Assembly: GCF_002119765.1 (NCBI RefSeq)
Contig: NZ_CP021112.1
Location: 1,978,501-2,042,500, forward strand
Direction of reading: 5' to 3'
DNA length: 64,000 bases
DNA from: Pseudorhodoplanes sinuspersici
Lineage (GTDB): Bacteria; Pseudomonadota; Alphaproteobacteria; Rhizobiales; Xanthobacteraceae
The position numbers and the translations under genes were made by a program. Below the pieces are notes generated by a model. It worked only from the letters and a program-made list of their open reading frames with translations, did not search any database and was not told the DNA's origin. Positions 43,468-52,959 of the stretch are shown here, one piece after another. How positions within the stretch are numbered: position 1 is the stretch's first letter; every line of letters begins with the position of its first letter.

Positions 43468-44694
43468 ATGCGATCGTGTGTGATCGTTGTCGAGAATTTA
43501 CCGGTCCCTTTTGATCGGCGTGTCTGGCAGGAAGCTCAAGCATTGCATGCCGACGGTTGGCGCGTTTCGGTGATTTGTCCGCGCACCTCTCGTCATCCCC
43601 TCACCTATGAAGAGATCAACGGAATCGCGGTGTATCGCCATTCATTGCCGTTTGAAGCGCGCGGGCGTCTGGGCTTCGTACTTGAATACATGGCTGCGCT
43701 CTTTCACGAATTCCGGCTGCTCATTCGCGTGCACCGTGAACGTGGTTTCGACGTGATTCAGATATGCAATCCACCCGATCTGCTGTTCCTGGCCGCAGCG
43801 CCATGGAAGCTCTTTGGTAAGAAAGTTGTCTTCGACCATCACGACATCTGTCCGGAGTTGTTTGCCGCAAAGTTTGGCAAGACCATTATTCTCCGCCGTC
43901 TCATGTTGATGCTCGAATGGGCAACGTTCAAGGTTGCGGACATTGTCGTGTCGACGAACGAAAGCTTCCGGGAGATCGCGATGCATCGTGGCCGCAAGAA
44001 GCCGTCGGACGTCGTTACCGTCTATAGCATTCCGGCCAAGGCGATGATGCGCCGCACGCAACCGCGTGCGGATGTGCGAGCCAAGGCGAGCTGCATTCTT
44101 GGTTATCTTGGGATCATCGGCGACCAAGATGGCGTCGATCATCTTGTGCGCATGATGTCACATCTGGTGCATGAACGCCGCTGTCCTGATGTGCATGCTG
44201 TTGTCGTCGGAGACGGGCCGGCGCTCGCCTCTGTACGAGAGCTGGCAAGCAGCCTTGAAATGAACCGGCACCTGACTTTTACCGGCTATTTGAGTGGCGA
44301 CGAACTTCTCACCTATCTGAGTTCATTCGACATCGGAATTGTTCCGGACCCTCCGACCGAATACAACGACAAGATCAGCATGAACAAGATCTTCGAGTAT
44401 TCCGCGCTTGGCATTCCGAGCGTGGCGTATCCGCTTGCGGAAACAAAGCGGCTGCTCGGAGAGGCAGCGGTCTACTCGCAAGATCATACCATTTCCGGTC
44501 TTGCCGATGCTTGCTATCAGCTCATTCGCGATCCGGCCGAGCGCGCCAGGCGCGGACAACACGCGGGGGAATTGGCGGAGCGAAAGTTCAATTGGGCCGC
44601 GGAGGCGTCGAAATATGCTGCAGCCTACAGACGATTTGCGCAGATGCCTGAGCAGGTCGTGGAGACGACGGAGGTTATAGGCCCGCTGCCATAG
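43468..44694 (+). CDS. Glycosyltransferase family 4 protein
   Basis: A 408-aa GT-B glycosyltransferase: N-terminal VVENLPVPFDRRVWQEAQAL as in the WcaI/ExoP-like group, FDHHDICPELFAAKFG, then the C-terminal domain GYLGIIGDQDGVDHLVRMM, VVVGDGPALASVREL, and SFDIGIVPDPPTEYNDKISM with NKIFEYSALGIPSVAYPL, the EX7E-type donor site. GGGGGAACTG precedes ATG 43468. No other polysaccharide genes are in the window besides the acetyltransferase before it, so this is a small locus rather than a full biosynthesis cluster. Confidence 0.9.
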   Translation: MRSCVIVVENLPVPFDRRVWQEAQALHADGWRVSVICPRTSRHPLTYEEINGIAVYRHSLPFEARGRLGFVLEYMAALFHEFRLLIRVHRERGFDVIQICNPPDLLFLAAAPWKLFGKKVVFDHHDICPELFAAKFGKTIILRRLMLMLEWATFKVADIVVSTNESFREIAMHRGRKKPSDVVTVYSIPAKAMMRRTQPRADVRAKASCILGYLGIIGDQDGVDHLVRMMSHLVHERRCPDVHAVVVGDGPALASVRELASSLEMNRHLTFTGYLSGDELLTYLSSFDIGIVPDPPTEYNDKISMNKIFEYSALGIPSVAYPLAETKRLLGEAAVYSQDHTISGLADACYQLIRDPAERARRGQHAGELAERKFNWAAEASKYAAAYRRFAQMPEQVVETTEVIGPLP

Positions 44695-44698
44695 GGCA

Positions 44699-44734
44699 AT
44701 CCGGTACCCCGCTTTGTTCGAAAATGCTCTAATT
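44699..44734. repeat. Partial copy of dispersed repeat, family A; supplies a stop codon
   Basis: On the minus strand it reads TTAGAGCATTTTCG then ACAAAGCGGGGTACCGG, similar to the element at 63412. The TAG at 44729-44731 (minus) is the stop of the small membrane protein gene. Confidence 0.65.
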
Positions 44735-44995
44735 TTTCGTATCGTCGCTGGAGCGCTTGAACAGTCCCATGTTCAGCGTCGTCAGCAGAATGCTGATGGC
44801 GAGGATGCCGAACATAATGATCTGTTCGTAGTGAATGGCGGCTTCAGCTTTGTCGACAAACGCCTGATTGCCGCTGTTGGCTGCCAGTTCGCGGACATCC
44901 GACCGAAAGCCGCTGATGCCCCACAGCGCCGCCATTGCCGCTATCGCAATAGCGGCAATGCCAATGACAAGCATGCGTCTGAGCCAGCGGGACAT
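44729..44995 (-). CDS. Small two-helix membrane protein
   Basis: An 88-aa protein with two hydrophobic segments (about 7-26, MLVIGIAAIAIAAMAALWGI, and about 60-78, IMFGILAISILLTTLNMGLF) separated by a polar loop. No family recognised. It converges on the glycosyltransferase gene; the stop codon lies in a dispersed repeat. A large overlapping plus-strand frame (44714-46042) is judged to be a shadow because this one has credible membrane topology. Confidence 0.6.
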   Translation of the reverse strand: MSRWLRRMLVIGIAAIAIAAMAALWGISGFRSDVRELAANSGNQAFVDKAEAAIHYEQIIMFGILAISILLTTLNMGLFKRSSDDTKN

Positions 44996-45109
44996 GATCC
45001 CGATGAGTATTTCAGAGCGATGACGACTTTAAGACACGAAACTTCAGTAGCATCTCGCTGCTCCCGGAATGACGAACCGAGGGATCGGCGGAGAGGGAAG
45101 ACGAAAAAA

Positions 45110-45562
45110 TCAGGCCGGCGGTGGCGGCAGGAAAATCACCTCATGCCGGGCCGAGAGGGCTACGACTTCGTCAGGGTTCTGTTCTTTCATCGAGTGAATG
45201 CCCCAGAACAGGTCGTAAAGTTTCCGCGTCGGGGTGACCCAGAACATGCACTTCACCGGCTGGTCCTGCTTGTTAAAGATGCCGTGCGGGACCTGCATCG
45301 GCAGGCGCACGAGGTCGCCGGCTGTTGCGATATAGTCGCGGCCGTCCAGCAGAAAATCGAGCCGGCCTTCCAGCATGTAAATGAACTCGTCCTGCGTCGG
45401 ATGGATGTGCGGCGGCACAAAGGTGCCGGGCGGAAAGGTGGCGTGCCAGGCAAAGGACTGCTCGGACAACGATTTGGGCACATAGGTCTGGCCGAGAATA
45501 TTCCAGGAAATGCCGTCAATTCCCGTGGAGGCCTTGGTGATGCCGGCGGTCAACGCTTGCAT
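45110..45562 (-). CDS. Cupin-domain protein
   Basis: A 150-aa single-domain cupin. The metal-binding motif PPHIHPTQDEFIYMLEGRLD holds two His and one Glu, and the second motif is RLPMQVPHGIFN with the last His. It is divergent from the aromatic-acid ABC transporter and may share its regulation. Cupins of this size include small dioxygenases, isomerases and binding proteins; the reaction here cannot be told. ATG 45562 precedes MQALTAGITKAS. Confidence 0.82.
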   Translation of the reverse strand: MQALTAGITKASTGIDGISWNILGQTYVPKSLSEQSFAWHATFPPGTFVPPHIHPTQDEFIYMLEGRLDFLLDGRDYIATAGDLVRLPMQVPHGIFNKQDQPVKCMFWVTPTRKLYDLFWGIHSMKEQNPDEVVALSARHEVIFLPPPPA

Positions 45563-45687
45563 GTGACGCGAACTCCCTTTCGCACGCGATTATTGCGTTG
45601 CATTAAATCAGAAAGGTGTCGCGAGCAAAAATCATTAGGTGAAACAACTGCACGATTTTGCGGACAGCGTAAATTGAGGCAACCTCG

Positions 45688-45707
45688 GCCCGCAAAACGG
45701 GCTTTAT
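45688..45707 (+). promoter_or_regulatory. Short terminator-like hairpin upstream of the ABC operon
   Basis: GCCCG (45688-45692) pairs with CGGGC (45698-45702), followed by TTTATT. It could mark the end of an upstream transcript or act as an attenuator; the stem is short. Confidence 0.35.
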
Positions 45708-45715
45708 TACCGGAT

Positions 45716-45736
45716 ATTTTAAACCTAAAGTATCCG
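45716..45736. promoter_or_regulatory. Probable MarR operator upstream of the ABC importer operon
   Basis: TTTTAAACCTAAAG (45717-45730) matches TTTTAAGCTTAAAG at 52946-52959 at 12 of 14 positions, and the wider 45716-45736 tract matches 52945-52965 at 18 of 21. The site is 68 bp before the substrate-binding-protein start. See the entries at 52852 and 52946. Confidence 0.6.
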
Positions 45737-45803
45737 TGGCCGGACCTGCGGAGGGGCGCGGGCGAGGCGCTTTTCTGTTTTTGGCGTTTCGGAGGGTGTA
45801 TCG

Positions 45804-46982
45804 ATGATCAGAAGCACAATGATTGCTGCATTGGCAGCGGGCGCTGCATTAACCATGACCGCCGCTTCGGCGGGTGCGCAGGACAAGGTCAAGGTCGGCA
45901 TTATCGCCACCCTGTCGGGACCTCCGGCCGTCATTGGCCAGCAATTGCGCAACGGTTTTCAGCTTGCAGTGAAAAATCTCGGCGGCAAGCTCGGCGGCAA
46001 GGATGTCGAGGTCATCGTTCAGGACGACGAGTTGAAGCCTGATGTGGCGGTGACGAAGGTCCGAGCCTTTGTCGAGCGCGACAAGGTGGATTTCGTCGTC
46101 GGTCCGGTTTTCTCCAACATGCTGCAGGCGATCCTGAAGCCGGTGACCGATGGTGGGGCGATTCTGGTCAGCCCGAATGCCGGAACGTCGAACTTCGCCG
46201 GCAAGGACTGCAATCCGAATTTCTTCGTGACCTCGTATCAGAACGATCAGATGCACGAGGTGGCCGGCAAATACGCGCAGGATAAAGGCGTGAAGACCGC
46301 CTATATCATGGCGCCGAACTATCAGGCGGGTAAGGATTCGCTCGCCGGCTTCAAGCGCTATTTCAAGGGCGAAGTCGTTGACGAAGTCTATGTGCCGTTG
46401 AACCAGCTCGATTACTCGGCGGAGCTGGCACGCATCGCGGCAGCCAAGCCGGAAGCGCTGTTCGTGTTCCTGCCAGGCGGTATGGGCGTGAATTTCGTCA
46501 AGCAATTCCGTCAGGCCGGTCTTGCCGACAAGGTGATGTTCCTCTCGACTTTCACCGTCGATGAAGCGACGCTGCCGGCGCAGCAGGACGCCGCGCTCGG
46601 TTTCTTTGCCGGGTCGAACTGGGCGCCGAATATGGATAATCCGCAGAACAAGAAATTCGTCGCCGATTATGAGAAGGAATTCGGCTCGATCCCTGCAACC
46701 TACGCCTTCCAGGCCTATGACGCGGCATTGGCGATCGACGCCGCACTCAAGGAGACCAAGGGCAACGTTTCCGACAAGGAGGCCCTGCGTGCCGCAATGA
46801 AGAAGGCGAACTTCGAGTCCTTGCGCGGCAAGTTCAAGTTCAACACCAACAACTACCCGATCCAGGATTTCTATCTGACCAAGGTCGTGAAACGACCCGA
46901 CGGCAAGTTCCAGACGGAGATCGCGGAAAAGGTGTTCGCCGATTACGCCGATCCGTATGTCAAAGACTGCAAGATGAAGTGA
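45804..46982 (+). CDS. Branched-chain amino acid/aromatic acid-type ABC transporter substrate-binding protein
   Basis: Periplasmic receptor of 392 aa with a signal peptide (MIRSTMIAALAAGAALTMTA, cleavage after GAQ). The type I binding fold is clear: KVGIIATLSGPPAVIGQQLR, LVSPNAGTSNFAGKDCNPNF, and a C-terminal QDFYLTKVV. The subgroup is the LivJ-like family often linked to aromatic carboxylates such as benzoate. GGAGG precedes ATG 45804. It heads a five-gene ABC operon next to the anthranilate genes, so an aromatic acid is the likely ligand. Confidence 0.9.
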   Translation: MIRSTMIAALAAGAALTMTAASAGAQDKVKVGIIATLSGPPAVIGQQLRNGFQLAVKNLGGKLGGKDVEVIVQDDELKPDVAVTKVRAFVERDKVDFVVGPVFSNMLQAILKPVTDGGAILVSPNAGTSNFAGKDCNPNFFVTSYQNDQMHEVAGKYAQDKGVKTAYIMAPNYQAGKDSLAGFKRYFKGEVVDEVYVPLNQLDYSAELARIAAAKPEALFVFLPGGMGVNFVKQFRQAGLADKVMFLSTFTVDEATLPAQQDAALGFFAGSNWAPNMDNPQNKKFVADYEKEFGSIPATYAFQAYDAALAIDAALKETKGNVSDKEALRAAMKKANFESLRGKFKFNTNNYPIQDFYLTKVVKRPDGKFQTEIAEKVFADYADPYVKDCKMK

Positions 46983-47010
46983 GGCGTATCCTGACCGGCG
47001 GACGAGAGAC

Positions 47011-47038
47011 GCTGCGTCCCGGATTTGCGGGACGCAGC
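47011..47038 (+). repeat. Intercistronic hairpin between receptor and permease genes
   Basis: GCTGCGTCCC (47011-47020) pairs perfectly with GGGACGCAGC (47029-47038), with no T-run. Such stems after an abundant binding protein usually protect the upstream mRNA and lower expression of the permease genes. Confidence 0.65.
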
Positions 47039-47049
47039 GGAAATCGACA

Positions 47050-47973
47050 ATGAGCGCGACACTCCTCTTCGTACAGACCTTGAATGGGCTGCAGCTCGGA
47101 GTCCTGCTGTTTCTGATCGCAGCAGGGCTGACGCTCGTCTTCGGGGTGATGGACTTCATCAACCTCGCGCACGGCGTTCAGTACATGCTGGGCGCCTATC
47201 TCGCGGTGATGTTCTACGCACTGACGGGCAGTTTCGTACTGGCGTTGGTGCTGGCGCTCATCGCTGCGCTGGCTTTCGGATTGTTTCTGGAATTTGTGGT
47301 GTTCCGGCATCTCTATGGCCGCGATCACCTGGACCACGTGATCGCCACCTTCGGCATCATCATGTTCCTCAATCAGGCGGTCAAATATCTCTGGGGCGCG
47401 GCGCCGTTGTCGCTGCCGGTGCCCGAGGCGCTGTCCGGCTCGGTGCAATTGATGCCGGGGCTGCTCTATCCGGTTTGGCGTCTTGTTATCATCGGGTCCG
47501 GCCTTGGCGTTGCTTTGCTGCTCTATATCCTCGTCAGCCGCAGCCGCATCGGCATGCTGGTGCGGGCCGGATCGACCCATGCGCCGATCGTCTCGGCGCT
47601 CGGGGTCGATATCCGTCGCCTCTTCACGATCGTGTTCGGTTTCGGTGCGATGCTGGCGGGCTTCGCCGGCATCATGATTGCGCCGATCCTGTCGGTCGAG
47701 CCGGGTATGGGCGACAGCATCCTCATTCTGGCATTCGTCGTGATCGTCATCGGCGGTATCGGTTCTATCCGCGGTGCATTCATTGCAGCTTTGCTGATCG
47801 GACTTGTCGATACGCTGGGACGATCTTTCGCGGTCGACATCCTGCGCACGTTCATGACCTCCAGCACGGCGCGCACGGTAGGGCCTGCACTGGCCTCGAT
47901 GCTGATCTATGTGCTGATGGCGCTCGTTCTCTACTTCCGGCCGGCCGGGCTGTTCCCGGCCAAAGGACGCTGA
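47050..47973 (+). CDS. livH: ABC transporter permease, LivH type
   Basis: A 307-aa inner-membrane permease of the branched-chain amino acid group, about eight TM helices: LQLGVLLFLIAAGLTLVFGVMDFINLAHG at the N-terminus is the LivH signature, and GFGAMLAGFAGIMIAP and VIVIGGIGSIRGAF lie in the C-terminal half. Symbol by family only; the likely cargo is an aromatic acid, judged by the neighbours. Starts 12 bp after the intercistronic hairpin. Confidence 0.92.
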   Translation: MSATLLFVQTLNGLQLGVLLFLIAAGLTLVFGVMDFINLAHGVQYMLGAYLAVMFYALTGSFVLALVLALIAALAFGLFLEFVVFRHLYGRDHLDHVIATFGIIMFLNQAVKYLWGAAPLSLPVPEALSGSVQLMPGLLYPVWRLVIIGSGLGVALLLYILVSRSRIGMLVRAGSTHAPIVSALGVDIRRLFTIVFGFGAMLAGFAGIMIAPILSVEPGMGDSILILAFVVIVIGGIGSIRGAFIAALLIGLVDTLGRSFAVDILRTFMTSSTARTVGPALASMLIYVLMALVLYFRPAGLFPAKGR

Positions 47974-47975
47974 CG

Positions 47976-48971
47976 ATGGCCGATGTCGCCGCCGACCGCG
48001 TTCCTGTCGTCAAGCCCGCCGGTGCATGGCGCGGCTATGCGCTGCCGCTCATCATCTTCGTGCTATTTGCGCTGATCCCGTTCGTTGGGCAGTTCACGGC
48101 GGAATCCTATCTGCTCAGTCTCGTCACGCGGGTGATGATCTTTTCGATCGCCGCCTTGTCGCTCGATCTTCTGGTCGGTTACGGCGCATTGGTGTCGTTC
48201 GGGCACGCCGCTTTCATGGGTATCGGTGCTTACGCGGTCGGCATTCTGGCGAGCCATGGCTTCGGCGATGCGCTGGTCTCATTGCCGGTTGCGCTCGCGG
48301 CATCGGCGCTGTTCGCCTGGCTCACCGGCATTGTCTGCCTGCGAACCCGCGGCGTCTATTTCATCATGATCACGCTGGCCTTCGGCCAGATGGCCTTTTT
48401 CACCGCAAGCTCTCTGGCGCCTTACGGCGGCGATGATGGTTTGACGTTGCAGGAGCGCAGTACGATTGCTGGGCTTGATCTGCTCAGCAGCGATCGCGCG
48501 CTCTACTACGTGACGTTGCTGTGCCTGATTGCGGTCTATGTCTTCTGCCGCTCGCTGGTGACGTCGCGCTTCGGCCGGGTGTTCCGCGGCGCGCGCGAGA
48601 ATGCCACGCGCATGACCACGCTCGGCTACGATGTCTATCGCTATCAACTGGTTGCCTACGTCATCGCCGGCATGATTGCCGGATTGTCGGGTTTTCTCCT
48701 TGCCAACGCGACCAACTTCGTCGCGCCCGCTTATATGTCGTGGCAACGCTCCGGCGAGCTGCTGATCATGATCATCCTTGGCGGAATCGGTTCGCTCAAT
48801 GGTGCTATCGTCGGGACCGCAGCGTTTCTTTTGCTTGAAGAATGGCTCGCCGGGTTCACCGAACACTGGAAAATGATCTTCGGACCTTTCCTCGTGCTGG
48901 TGGTCGTGTTCGTGCCGGGCGGGCTGCTTGGCATCTCGCGCTGGGTTATGCGGAGGCTGCGCGGTGGTTGA
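47976..48971 (+). CDS. livM: ABC transporter permease, LivM type
   Basis: A 331-aa permease with about nine TM helices: DLLVGYGALVSFGHAAFMGIGAYAVG is the LivM signature, then RGVYFIMITLAFGQMAFF, GRVFRGARENATRMTTLGYD (the EAA-like loop that docks the ATPase), and MIILGGIGSLNGAIVGT. ATG 47976 is 2 bp after the LivH stop. The longer frame to 47025 overlaps livH and is not real. Pairs with LivH to form the channel. Confidence 0.93.
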   Translation: MADVAADRVPVVKPAGAWRGYALPLIIFVLFALIPFVGQFTAESYLLSLVTRVMIFSIAALSLDLLVGYGALVSFGHAAFMGIGAYAVGILASHGFGDALVSLPVALAASALFAWLTGIVCLRTRGVYFIMITLAFGQMAFFTASSLAPYGGDDGLTLQERSTIAGLDLLSSDRALYYVTLLCLIAVYVFCRSLVTSRFGRVFRGARENATRMTTLGYDVYRYQLVAYVIAGMIAGLSGFLLANATNFVAPAYMSWQRSGELLIMIILGGIGSLNGAIVGTAAFLLLEEWLAGFTEHWKMIFGPFLVLVVVFVPGGLLGISRWVMRRLRGG

Positions 48972-49716
48972 GCCAGTCCTCTCGCTGCAAGGTCTGCGCA
49001 AGAACTTCGGCGGCCTTCGCGTCACCGACGATCTGTCGCTTGATGTACTGCCGGGTGAATTGCACGCGCTGATCGGTCCGAACGGTGCCGGCAAGACCAC
49101 ACTGATCAATCAGATTTCAGGACTCATTTCGCCGGATGCCGGGCGCATCGTGTTTTGCGGCGGCGATGTCACGGCATCCGCGCCCTTCGAACGGGCCAAG
49201 CTCGGTCTCGCGCGCTCATTCCAGATCACGTCGACACTGCCGAATTTCTCTGCGCTCGAGAATGTCTCCTTGGTGGTGCAGGCGCGCAGCGGCTCGAGCT
49301 ACCGTTTTTTGGGCGATGCGGCGAAGGAAGCGGATCTGTCGTCGCAGGCGATGAGCGCATTGCAGGAGGTGGGGCTCGCGCATCGTGCCGACATTCAGGC
49401 CGCGCATCTGTCGCATGGCGAGCGCCGCGCACTCGAACTCGCGATTGCGCTTGCGATGCAGCCGAAATTGCTGGTGTTGGACGAGCCGATGGCCGGCACC
49501 GGTCGGGAAGAAAGCGCGCGGCTGGTGTCGGTGCTGCAGCGGCTCAAAGGCCGTTTCCCGATCGTGCTGGTCGAGCATGACATGCAGGCGGTGTTCGCGC
49601 TGGCGGATCGCGTGTCGGTCTTGATTTATGGCCGCATTCTCATGACCGGTGCCCCGGCCAGCGTGCGCAGCGATCCGAAAGTGATCGCCGCCTATCTCGG
49701 CGATGAAACGGCGTGA
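48964..49716 (+). CDS. livG: ABC transporter ATPase, LivG type
   Basis: A 250-aa ATPase: Walker A GPNGAGKTT, signature LSHGERRALELAIAL, Walker B LLVLDEPMAG, and switch His in VEHDM. GTG at 48964 (MVEPVLSLQGLRKNF) is preferred, with GGAGG 8 nt upstream and an 8-bp overlap with livM; the family N-terminus begins here rather than at ATG 48928. Works with LivF as the motor pair. Confidence 0.92.
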   Translation: MVEPVLSLQGLRKNFGGLRVTDDLSLDVLPGELHALIGPNGAGKTTLINQISGLISPDAGRIVFCGGDVTASAPFERAKLGLARSFQITSTLPNFSALENVSLVVQARSGSSYRFLGDAAKEADLSSQAMSALQEVGLAHRADIQAAHLSHGERRALELAIALAMQPKLLVLDEPMAGTGREESARLVSVLQRLKGRFPIVLVEHDMQAVFALADRVSVLIYGRILMTGAPASVRSDPKVIAAYLGDETA

Positions 49717-49720
49717 AAAG

Positions 49721-50419
49721 ATGCTGAGCGTTCGCAATCTCCAGGCATCCTATGGTCCGGCACAGGTGCTGTTCGACATCACCTTCGACATCGCGTCGGG
49801 CGAGGTGGTGACGCTGCTCGGCCGCAATGGCATGGGCAAGACCACCACGATCCTGACCATCATGGGATTGGTGGCGGCGCGCGCCGGCGAAGTGACCTTC
49901 AATGGCGACACGGTGACCAACCAGCCGCCGTTCCGGATCGCGCAGCATGGTATCGGCCTTGTGCCGGAGGGCCGGCAGATTTTTCCGGCGCTCAGCGTCG
50001 AGGAGAACCTGATTGCAACATCGGCGTCGCGCTTCGGCAAGCCGTCATGGACGCTGGAGCGTGTCTACGAATTCTTCCCGCGGTTAGCTGAGCGCCGAAA
50101 TAACATGGGCAATCAACTGTCCGGCGGCGAGCAGCAGATGCTGGCGATCGGCCGCGCGCTGATGACCAATCCGAAATTGCTGATCCTTGATGAAGCGACC
50201 GAAGGGCTGGCGCCGCTGGTGCGCGGCGAGATCTGGGCGTGCCTGTCACGCCTCAAGGCCGAGGGGCAATCGATCCTCTTGGTCGACAAGCATCTCGAGC
50301 CGATGCTGAAGCTCGCCGAGCGGCATGTGATCGTCGAGCGCGGCCATGTCGTCTGGACCGGCACATCGGACCAGCTCGCAAACGATGCGAATATCCGCCA
50401 GCAATATCTGATGGTTTAG
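49721..50419 (+). CDS. livF: ABC transporter ATPase, LivF type
   Basis: A 232-aa ATPase: Walker A GRNGMGKTT, signature LSGGEQQMLAIGRAL, Walker B LLILDEATEGLAPLV, switch His in VDKHLEP (Lys-His replaces the usual Glu-His of the family's VEQ motif region). ATG 49721 (MLSVRNLQASYG) matches the family N-terminus; ATG 49703 is an alternative that overlaps livG by 14 bp, and neither has a strong ribosome site. Last gene of the importer operon. Confidence 0.9.
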   Translation: MLSVRNLQASYGPAQVLFDITFDIASGEVVTLLGRNGMGKTTTILTIMGLVAARAGEVTFNGDTVTNQPPFRIAQHGIGLVPEGRQIFPALSVEENLIATSASRFGKPSWTLERVYEFFPRLAERRNNMGNQLSGGEQQMLAIGRALMTNPKLLILDEATEGLAPLVRGEIWACLSRLKAEGQSILLVDKHLEPMLKLAERHVIVERGHVVWTGTSDQLANDANIRQQYLMV

Positions 50420-50420
50420 C

Positions 50421-50458
50421 TTTTCCCCCCGCCCCGCTTTAGCGGGGGGAGGGAAAGG
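50421..50458. terminator. Bidirectional terminator between livF and the flavoprotein gene
   Basis: TTTTCCCCCC...CCCCGC-TTTA-GCGGGG...GGGAAAGG, a GC-rich hairpin flanked by T and A runs, fits a shared terminator for the convergent genes ending at 50419 and 50460. Confidence 0.75.
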
Positions 50459-50459
50459 A

Positions 50460-52805
50460 TTACTCCGCCGCCTGTTTCCAGCTGTCGATCTGCGGCTTCG
50501 GCTTGGCCTTGCGCTTCAGTTCCGTCATTTCTTCGCGCTCGCGCGCTGCGTTACGGAAGATCTGGTCGCGGCCAGAGAGATATTGCGGCTGACAGTAAAT
50601 ATCGTCGGCGCCGTACCAGGCGGCGGCCTGCATGGTGAAAGACGGATTCATCAGATGCGGACGCGCCAGCGCCACGAGATCGGCACGCGCCGCGGCAACG
50701 ATGGTGTTGACCTGATCGGCGGTGGTGATGGCGCCGACCGCCATCGTCGCGATGCCGGCTTCGTTGCGGATCTGGTCGGAGAACGGCGTCTGATACATGC
50801 GGCCATAGACCGGCGACGAGGCCGGATCGGTCTGTCCGGTCGACACGTCGATCAGGTCGCAGCCGTGTTCTTCGAACATCTTCGCGATCTTCACCGCATC
50901 GTCCCCGGTGACGCCGCCGTCGATCCAGTCGGTCGCCGAGATGCGCACCGACATCGGCTTGTCGTCCGGCCATGCCTTGCGCATCGCCTTGAACACGTCG
51001 AGCGGAAAGCGCATGCGATTCTCGAGCGAACCACCGTATTCATCGGTGCGCTTGTTGGTGATCGGCGAGATGAAGCTCGCCAGCAGATAACCGTGCGCGG
51101 CATGCAGTTCGATCATGTCGAAGCCGGCGCGCTCGGCACGCTTCACCGCCGCAACATAGTCGGCAATCGTCTTGTCCATGTCCGCGCGCGTCATTTCACG
51201 CGGCACCTGGCTGTTCGGATAATAGGGAAGGGGCGAGGCCGAGATGATCGGCCAGGCGCCGCTTTCCAGCGGCTCGTCATTGCCTTCCCATGACAGCTTG
51301 GTCGCACCCTTGCGCCCGGCATGACCGAGCTGCATGCAGATTTTTGCAGCCGAATTGCTGTGCACGAAATCGACGATGCGCTTCCAGGCGGCTTCCTGCT
51401 CATCGTTATACAGGCCGGTGCAGCCGGGCGAGATGCGTGCGTCCGCCGACACGTCGGTCATTTCGGTGAAGACGAGACCGGCGCCGCCGATCGCGCGGCT
51501 GCCGAGATGCACGAGATGCCAGTCGTTCGGCAGACCGTCTTTCGCCGAATATTGGCACATCGGCGAGACCACGACGCGGTTCGGCACCGTCATGCCGCGG
51601 AGCTGGAAGGGCTGAAACATCGGCGGCACCGGCTTCTTGGTATCAACATCGAAGCCCAGCGCCTTGGTCTCGTTGGCGACGAGATGGTCGATGTCATTGA
51701 CGATGTCCGGAGCACGCAAGGCAAGGTTGTCGTAGGTGATCGCTTTCGAGCGCGTCATCAGGCCGAAGATGAAGCGCGTCGGGTCCATGTTCCAGAAGCG
51801 TTTCACATGCTCGAACCAGACCAGTGAAACATCGGCCGAATGCTGCGTCTTCTCGACTTCCTCGCGGCGGTTGGTTTCGTAATAGGCGAGTGCGGCCTGC
51901 ACATTGGTGCTGCCGGCCTTGCGGAACGCCTCATAGAGCCCGATGGCATCCTCCATTGCCAGCTTCGTGCCGGAGCCGATGGAGAAATGCGCCGTGGCCT
52001 TGGCATCGCCAACGATGACGCAGTTCTCGTAGACCCAGCGCTCGCAACGGATGGCCGGGAAGTTGCGCCACATCGACCGGTTGATGATCAGCTTGTGGCC
52101 CTGCAATTCCTCGGCAAACAGCTCTTCCATGAGCTTGGCTGTGCCAGGCTCGTCCAGCGGATCGAGGCCGAATTTCGCGAACGTGTCCGGATCGGTTTCG
52201 AAGATCCAGGTCGAGCGGCCAGGCTCGTATTGATAAGCGTGGACGATGACGATGCCGTACTTGGTTTCCTTGAAATAGAAGGTGAAGGCGTCGAGTGGCT
52301 TGGTCGATCCCATCCAGGTGAAGCGGTTGGGGCGCAGATCCACATGCGGCTTGAAATGATCCTTGAAGGTCTCGCGGACGCGCGAGTTGATACCATCGGC
52401 CGCGATCACGAGATCGGCGTCACGCATCGCTGCATCGATATCGGTCACGTCGGTCTGGAATTTCAGTTCGACACCCAGCGCCTGCGCGCGCTGATGCAGC
52501 AGTTGCAGCAGCGTGGCCCGCGAGCAGCCGCAGAAGCCGTTGCCGCCGATCCGGCGCGTCATGCCTTTGAAATGGATTTCGATGTCGTCCCAGTAGGCGA
52601 AATTCTCGGTGATCGACCGGTAGCTTTCGAGATCGTATTTCTGGAAAGTCTCGAGCGTCTGGTCCGAGAACACCACGCCGAAACCGAAGGTGTCGTCCGG
52701 CCGGTTGCGTTCATAGACCGTGATGCGGGCCTGCGGCCACGCCTTCTTGTAGAGAATTGCGAAATAGAGCCCGGCTGGGCCGCCGCCAATGACATTGACT
52801 TTCAT
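50460..52805 (-). CDS. abmA: 2-aminobenzoyl-CoA monooxygenase/reductase-type fusion flavoprotein
   Basis: A 781-aa two-domain enzyme. Residues 1-390 are a PHBH-like FAD monooxygenase ([42 protein letters not shown]). Residues about 400-770 are an Old Yellow Enzyme barrel ([36 protein letters not shown]). This fusion is known from Azoarcus as 2-aminobenzoyl-CoA monooxygenase/reductase, which hydroxylates and then reduces the ring; databases also name homologues salicylyl-CoA 5-hydroxylase. The divergent operon (SDR, MarR, hydratase, acyl-CoA dehydrogenase, ligase) supports the anthranilate assignment. Confidence 0.87.
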   Translation of the reverse strand: MKVNVIGGGPAGLYFAILYKKAWPQARITVYERNRPDDTFGFGVVFSDQTLETFQKYDLESYRSITENFAYWDDIEIHFKGMTRRIGGNGFCGCSRATLLQLLHQRAQALGVELKFQTDVTDIDAAMRDADLVIAADGINSRVRETFKDHFKPHVDLRPNRFTWMGSTKPLDAFTFYFKETKYGIVIVHAYQYEPGRSTWIFETDPDTFAKFGLDPLDEPGTAKLMEELFAEELQGHKLIINRSMWRNFPAIRCERWVYENCVIVGDAKATAHFSIGSGTKLAMEDAIGLYEAFRKAGSTNVQAALAYYETNRREEVEKTQHSADVSLVWFEHVKRFWNMDPTRFIFGLMTRSKAITYDNLALRAPDIVNDIDHLVANETKALGFDVDTKKPVPPMFQPFQLRGMTVPNRVVVSPMCQYSAKDGLPNDWHLVHLGSRAIGGAGLVFTEMTDVSADARISPGCTGLYNDEQEAAWKRIVDFVHSNSAAKICMQLGHAGRKGATKLSWEGNDEPLESGAWPIISASPLPYYPNSQVPREMTRADMDKTIADYVAAVKRAERAGFDMIELHAAHGYLLASFISPITNKRTDEYGGSLENRMRFPLDVFKAMRKAWPDDKPMSVRISATDWIDGGVTGDDAVKIAKMFEEHGCDLIDVSTGQTDPASSPVYGRMYQTPFSDQIRNEAGIATMAVGAITTADQVNTIVAAARADLVALARPHLMNPSFTMQAAAWYGADDIYCQPQYLSGRDQIFRNAAREREEMTELKRKAKPKPQIDSWKQAAE

Positions 52806-52851
52806 GAGGGCGCCCTCCGCGCCAGTATATTGATGACTGGGTTGCCGATTA

Positions 52852-52865
52852 TTTTAAGCTTAAAA
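52852..52865. promoter_or_regulatory. MarR operator candidate 1, perfect palindrome TTTTAAGCTTAAAA
   Basis: Perfect 14-bp palindrome, 46 bp upstream of the monooxygenase/reductase gene start (minus strand). Palindromes of this size and AT character are usual for MarR proteins. Confidence 0.68.
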
Positions 52866-52945
52866 CAACCTCGCGCAAGATGTTTGATTCATCTCAAGTG
52901 CCGGGCAATTTCTGGCGGCATACGGCCCTGCTTGAACCCTATAAA

Positions 52946-52959
52946 TTTTAAGCTTAAAG
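52946..52959. promoter_or_regulatory. MarR operator candidate 2, TTTTAAGCTTAAAG
   Basis: Same palindrome with one mismatch, 25 bp upstream of the SDR start. Its centre is 94 bp from that of candidate 1, close to nine helical turns, so both sites face the same side of the DNA. Confidence 0.68.

Noticed and set aside
44714-46042. Plus-strand open frame of 442 codons
   Set aside because: It overlaps the small membrane protein, the cupin gene and the start of the ABC receptor gene, and has no recognisable domain.
45849-47162. Minus-strand open frame of 437 codons
   Set aside because: Shadow opposite the ABC substrate-binding protein and livH start; low-complexity composition.
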